Part shown: piece by piece, positions 58,091-59,706 of the stretch
How positions within the stretch are numbered: the first letter of the stretch is position 1
Layout: every line of letters begins with the position of its first letter
NCBI GenBank assembly: GCA_910577015.1
Contig: CAJTKU010000015.1
Coordinates: 1 to 59,706, forward strand
Direction of reading: 5' to 3'
Origin: an uncultured Lachnospiraceae bacterium
GTDB taxonomy: Bacteria; Bacillota; Clostridia; Lachnospirales; Lachnospiraceae
Length of the DNA: 59,706 bases
Notes under the pieces: model-generated
The model's database searches: none
Seen by the model: the letters and a program-made list of their open reading frames with translations, nothing else
Told to the model about the DNA's origin: nothing
Made by a program: the position numbers and the translations under genes

Positions 58091-59224
58091 ATGGTTAATA
58101 ATGAAAAAATGGACATAATGAACGATAGGGAATTTACCTCTTTATATCAAAAATCAAAAAAGCTGATTGACAATGCCCGAAGCAATATGGGGCAGATGGC
58201 AAATACTATTACAGTCATTACAAGTTTTTGGCTTGGACGTTATATTGTTGAACAGGAACAACAGGGACAAGAACGCGCAAAATACGGCTCAAAAATAATT
58301 GATTCCTTATCCGCTTATCTTACAAAAGAATATGGCAGAGGATTTTCCAGAAGCAATGTTGCAGGTATGCGACAGTTCTATATGGTTTATAAAGATAGGG
58401 AAAATGAAATTATCCAATCAACGATTGGACAATTCGGACAGAGGAGCGAAATAATCCAATCAGGAATTGGACAATTGGATATGACATATGCCAGACTGCC
58501 ATTTAAACTGAGCTGGACACATTATCAGATTCTGATGCGCATTGAAGACAAGGATGAAAGGGATTTTTACGAAAAAGAAGCAATTCGTTCCGGTTGGAAT
58601 GTATCTACTTTGAAAAGACAGTATCATTCCAGCCTGTATGAAAGGCTTGCTTTAAGCAGGAATAAAGATGATGTGCTGCGATTGGCAAATGAAGGCGCAA
58701 TACCGCAGAAACCGGAAGATATTTTACATACGCCTTATGTCCTTGAATTTGCGGGATTGGAGGATAAGGCATCTTATCATGAAAGTGATTTGGAATCGGC
58801 AGTCATTGATAAAATGCAGAAATTTTTGCTGGAACTGGGAAAAGGATTTTTATATGAACAGCGTCAGAAGCGATTTTCATTTCATGACAAGAATTTTTAT
58901 GTTGACTTGATTTTATATAATCGGCTGCTGCGTTGTTATGTTCTTATTGACTTTAAAGCAGATGAACTGACTCATCAGGATTTAGGACAGATGCAGATGT
59001 ACGTTAATTATTACGACCGTTATGAAAGAATAGAGGGAGAAAATCCAACCATTGGCATTCTTCTCTGCAAAAAGAGTGATGAAGCATTAGTTGATTTGAC
59101 ATTACCGGAAGATGCCAATATTTATGCAAAGGAGTATGAATTATATTTGCCGGATAAAAAAACATTGCAACGAAAGTTAAAAGAATGGCTTGATGAAGAA
59201 CAAGACAAAAATAATGAAGAATAG
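58091..59224 (+). CDS. DUF1016/YhcG-family PD-(D/E)XK nuclease-like protein
   Basis: The protein has 377 residues. The N-terminal DUF1016 winged helix region (about 20-200: YGSKIIDSLSAYLTKEYGRG, FSRSNVAGMRQFY) is followed by a PD-(D/E)XK domain. Its catalytic residues can be read as Asp272 (FYVDLILYN) and Asp287-x-Lys289 (LIDFKAD). The segment IIQSTIGQ/IIQSGIGQ is duplicated at a 14-residue period near residues 107-128. The family is often linked to restriction loci. GGAGG precedes the ATG. It follows the unknown gene by 32 nt. Confidence 0.85.
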   Translation: MVNNEKMDIMNDREFTSLYQKSKKLIDNARSNMGQMANTITVITSFWLGRYIVEQEQQGQERAKYGSKIIDSLSAYLTKEYGRGFSRSNVAGMRQFYMVYKDRENEIIQSTIGQFGQRSEIIQSGIGQLDMTYARLPFKLSWTHYQILMRIEDKDERDFYEKEAIRSGWNVSTLKRQYHSSLYERLALSRNKDDVLRLANEGAIPQKPEDILHTPYVLEFAGLEDKASYHESDLESAVIDKMQKFLLELGKGFLYEQRQKRFSFHDKNFYVDLILYNRLLRCYVLIDFKADELTHQDLGQMQMYVNYYDRYERIEGENPTIGILLCKKSDEALVDLTLPEDANIYAKEYELYLPDKKTLQRKLKEWLDEEQDKNNEE

Positions 59225-59296
59225 AAATCTTAGGGCTGATTTAGAAAATATTAAAAATCAAAATCAACCCTAATTGGTCATATCTTTTTTTGAATT

Positions 59297-59536
59297 TTAC
59301 CACAGTTCTAAAGAATCTTCCGCATCTACCCACATCTGCATACTCTCCTCAAGATACAATCTTGCATATTCAAGCGGCTCATCTATTGCCAGGGCATTTA
59401 AGGCGCATTCAGAGCATGGAGTGGTTTTCAATCCATCTTCTGCCTTGTTGCAGTCTATTCGTAAAAAATAACCTGCATAGGTATATACGTCAATGCTGTT
59501 ATGGTGGATATTGTATGTTGCGTAAATCATATTCAT
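59297..59536 (-). CDS. DUF6061-like small protein
   Basis: The protein has 79 residues. The pattern IDVYTYAGYFLRIDC, then ED and EPLEYARLYLEE, resembles what I recall as the DUF6061 family of small Clostridial mobile-element proteins. AGAGGAC lies about 11 nt before the ATG, a long spacing. The function is unknown. It lies on the opposite strand to the cargo genes, at the right end of the element. Confidence 0.6.
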   Translation of the reverse strand: MNMIYATYNIHHNSIDVYTYAGYFLRIDCNKAEDGLKTTPCSECALNALAIDEPLEYARLYLEESMQMWVDAEDSLELW

Positions 59537-59630
59537 TTTTTATCTGTCCTCTTTTCATTGATTTTTTGAAAGCATTTCAATCAGTTCACAATTCCCGTAT
59601 GTTTTGTGTTATAATGTTTTATGTGATTTT

Positions 59631-59706
59631 GTTTCCCTCATTTTTTCCCTCATCAGGGTTCGTAATGCCCTGTGGGAAGATATAACACAAGGGAAACTTT
59701 AAGGGA
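59631..59706. repeat. Right-end repeats, candidate integrase arm sites
   Basis: TTTCCCTCAT occurs twice (about 59631-59653), and ACAAGGGAAA followed by CTTTAAGGGA lies at about 59687-59706. ACAAGGGAAA also occurs at the left end, 49828-49837. They are spaced like arm-type sites of a Tn916-family integrase. The window stops here, so the true right end cannot be seen. Confidence 0.5.

Larger units (their letters stand above)
49797..59706. mobile_element. Integrated mobilizable element (right end at or beyond the window)
   Basis: The left side carries a Tn916-type integrase, XRE repressor, excisionase-like protein, oriT-like region and MobA/MobL relaxase. Four cargo genes and a short minus-strand ORF follow. 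No coupling protein, type IV secretion genes or replication initiator are visible, so it would rely on a helper for transfer. ACAAGGGAAA occurs at both ends (49828-49837 and about 59687-59696). The AT-rich cargo differs in composition from the host genes. The exact boundaries and attachment core are not determined. Confidence 0.7.

Overview
The window looks like a chromosome segment of a Gram-positive, low-to-mid GC anaerobe of the Clostridia, most likely a Lachnospiraceae member. The evidence is the strong AGGAGG ribosome sites, the gene content (DegV, YtvI-type permease, a SpoIID-like protein with a peptidoglycan-binding tail, VanZ, and a DUF5717/DUF5716 pair that I recall from Lachnospiraceae), and an inserted element with a Tn916-type integrase. 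No rRNA, tRNA or CRISPR array is visible.

Bases 1-6300 hold htpG behind a CIRCE-like operator, a cupin, a GreA-like factor, degV, a SpoIID-like protein and a small secreted cysteine-rich protein. Bases 6400-10950 hold two tandem paralogous lipoproteins that appear to join a beta-propeller-like region to an ABC-type solute-binding domain. Each has a perfect hairpin just before its start. Bases 11000-17920 are a four-gene operon with its own promoter: a 1186-residue helical-repeat protein, an Hsp70/actin-fold ATPase-like protein, a small helical-repeat protein, and a membrane-anchored coiled-coil protein. I regard it as an undescribed machine. Bases 17920-23340 hold purC-purF-purB-purA and a small membrane protein.

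Bases 23330-28860 hold a HAD hydrolase, a LysR regulator, a histidine phosphatase, a coiled-coil protein, and a NitT/TauT-type transporter whose permease and ATPase are fused. Bases 29140-37920 are the proteostasis block: tig, a 46-residue ORF, clpP, clpX, lon, engB, a YtvI-like permease and truA. Bases 37940-43184 hold a VanZ protein, an ECF sigma/anti-sigma pair, an atypical response regulator behind three phased 11-bp repeats, a PlsY-like acyltransferase with a GT28 glycolipid synthase, and mntP behind a yybP-ykoY manganese riboswitch. Bases 43760-49670 hold rho, rpmE, a DUF1385 protein, prmC, prfA and an XRE-type membrane regulator.

Two copies of a ~175-185 nt hairpin element lie at 28924-29094 and 43410-43592. 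Their stems differ in sequence but keep pairing, which suggests a repeat family with a selected structure.

From about 49800 to the window end lies an integrated mobilizable element: integrase, XRE repressor, excisionase-like protein, an oriT-like region full of hairpins and repeats, and a MobA/MobL relaxase. Its AT-rich cargo is four co-directional genes: a small putative nuclease, an SF2 helicase fused to an HNH nuclease, a 177-residue unknown, and a DUF1016 PD-(D/E)XK protein. This cargo looks like an anti-phage or restriction system that I cannot match to a named one. The right end of the element is at or beyond the window edge.
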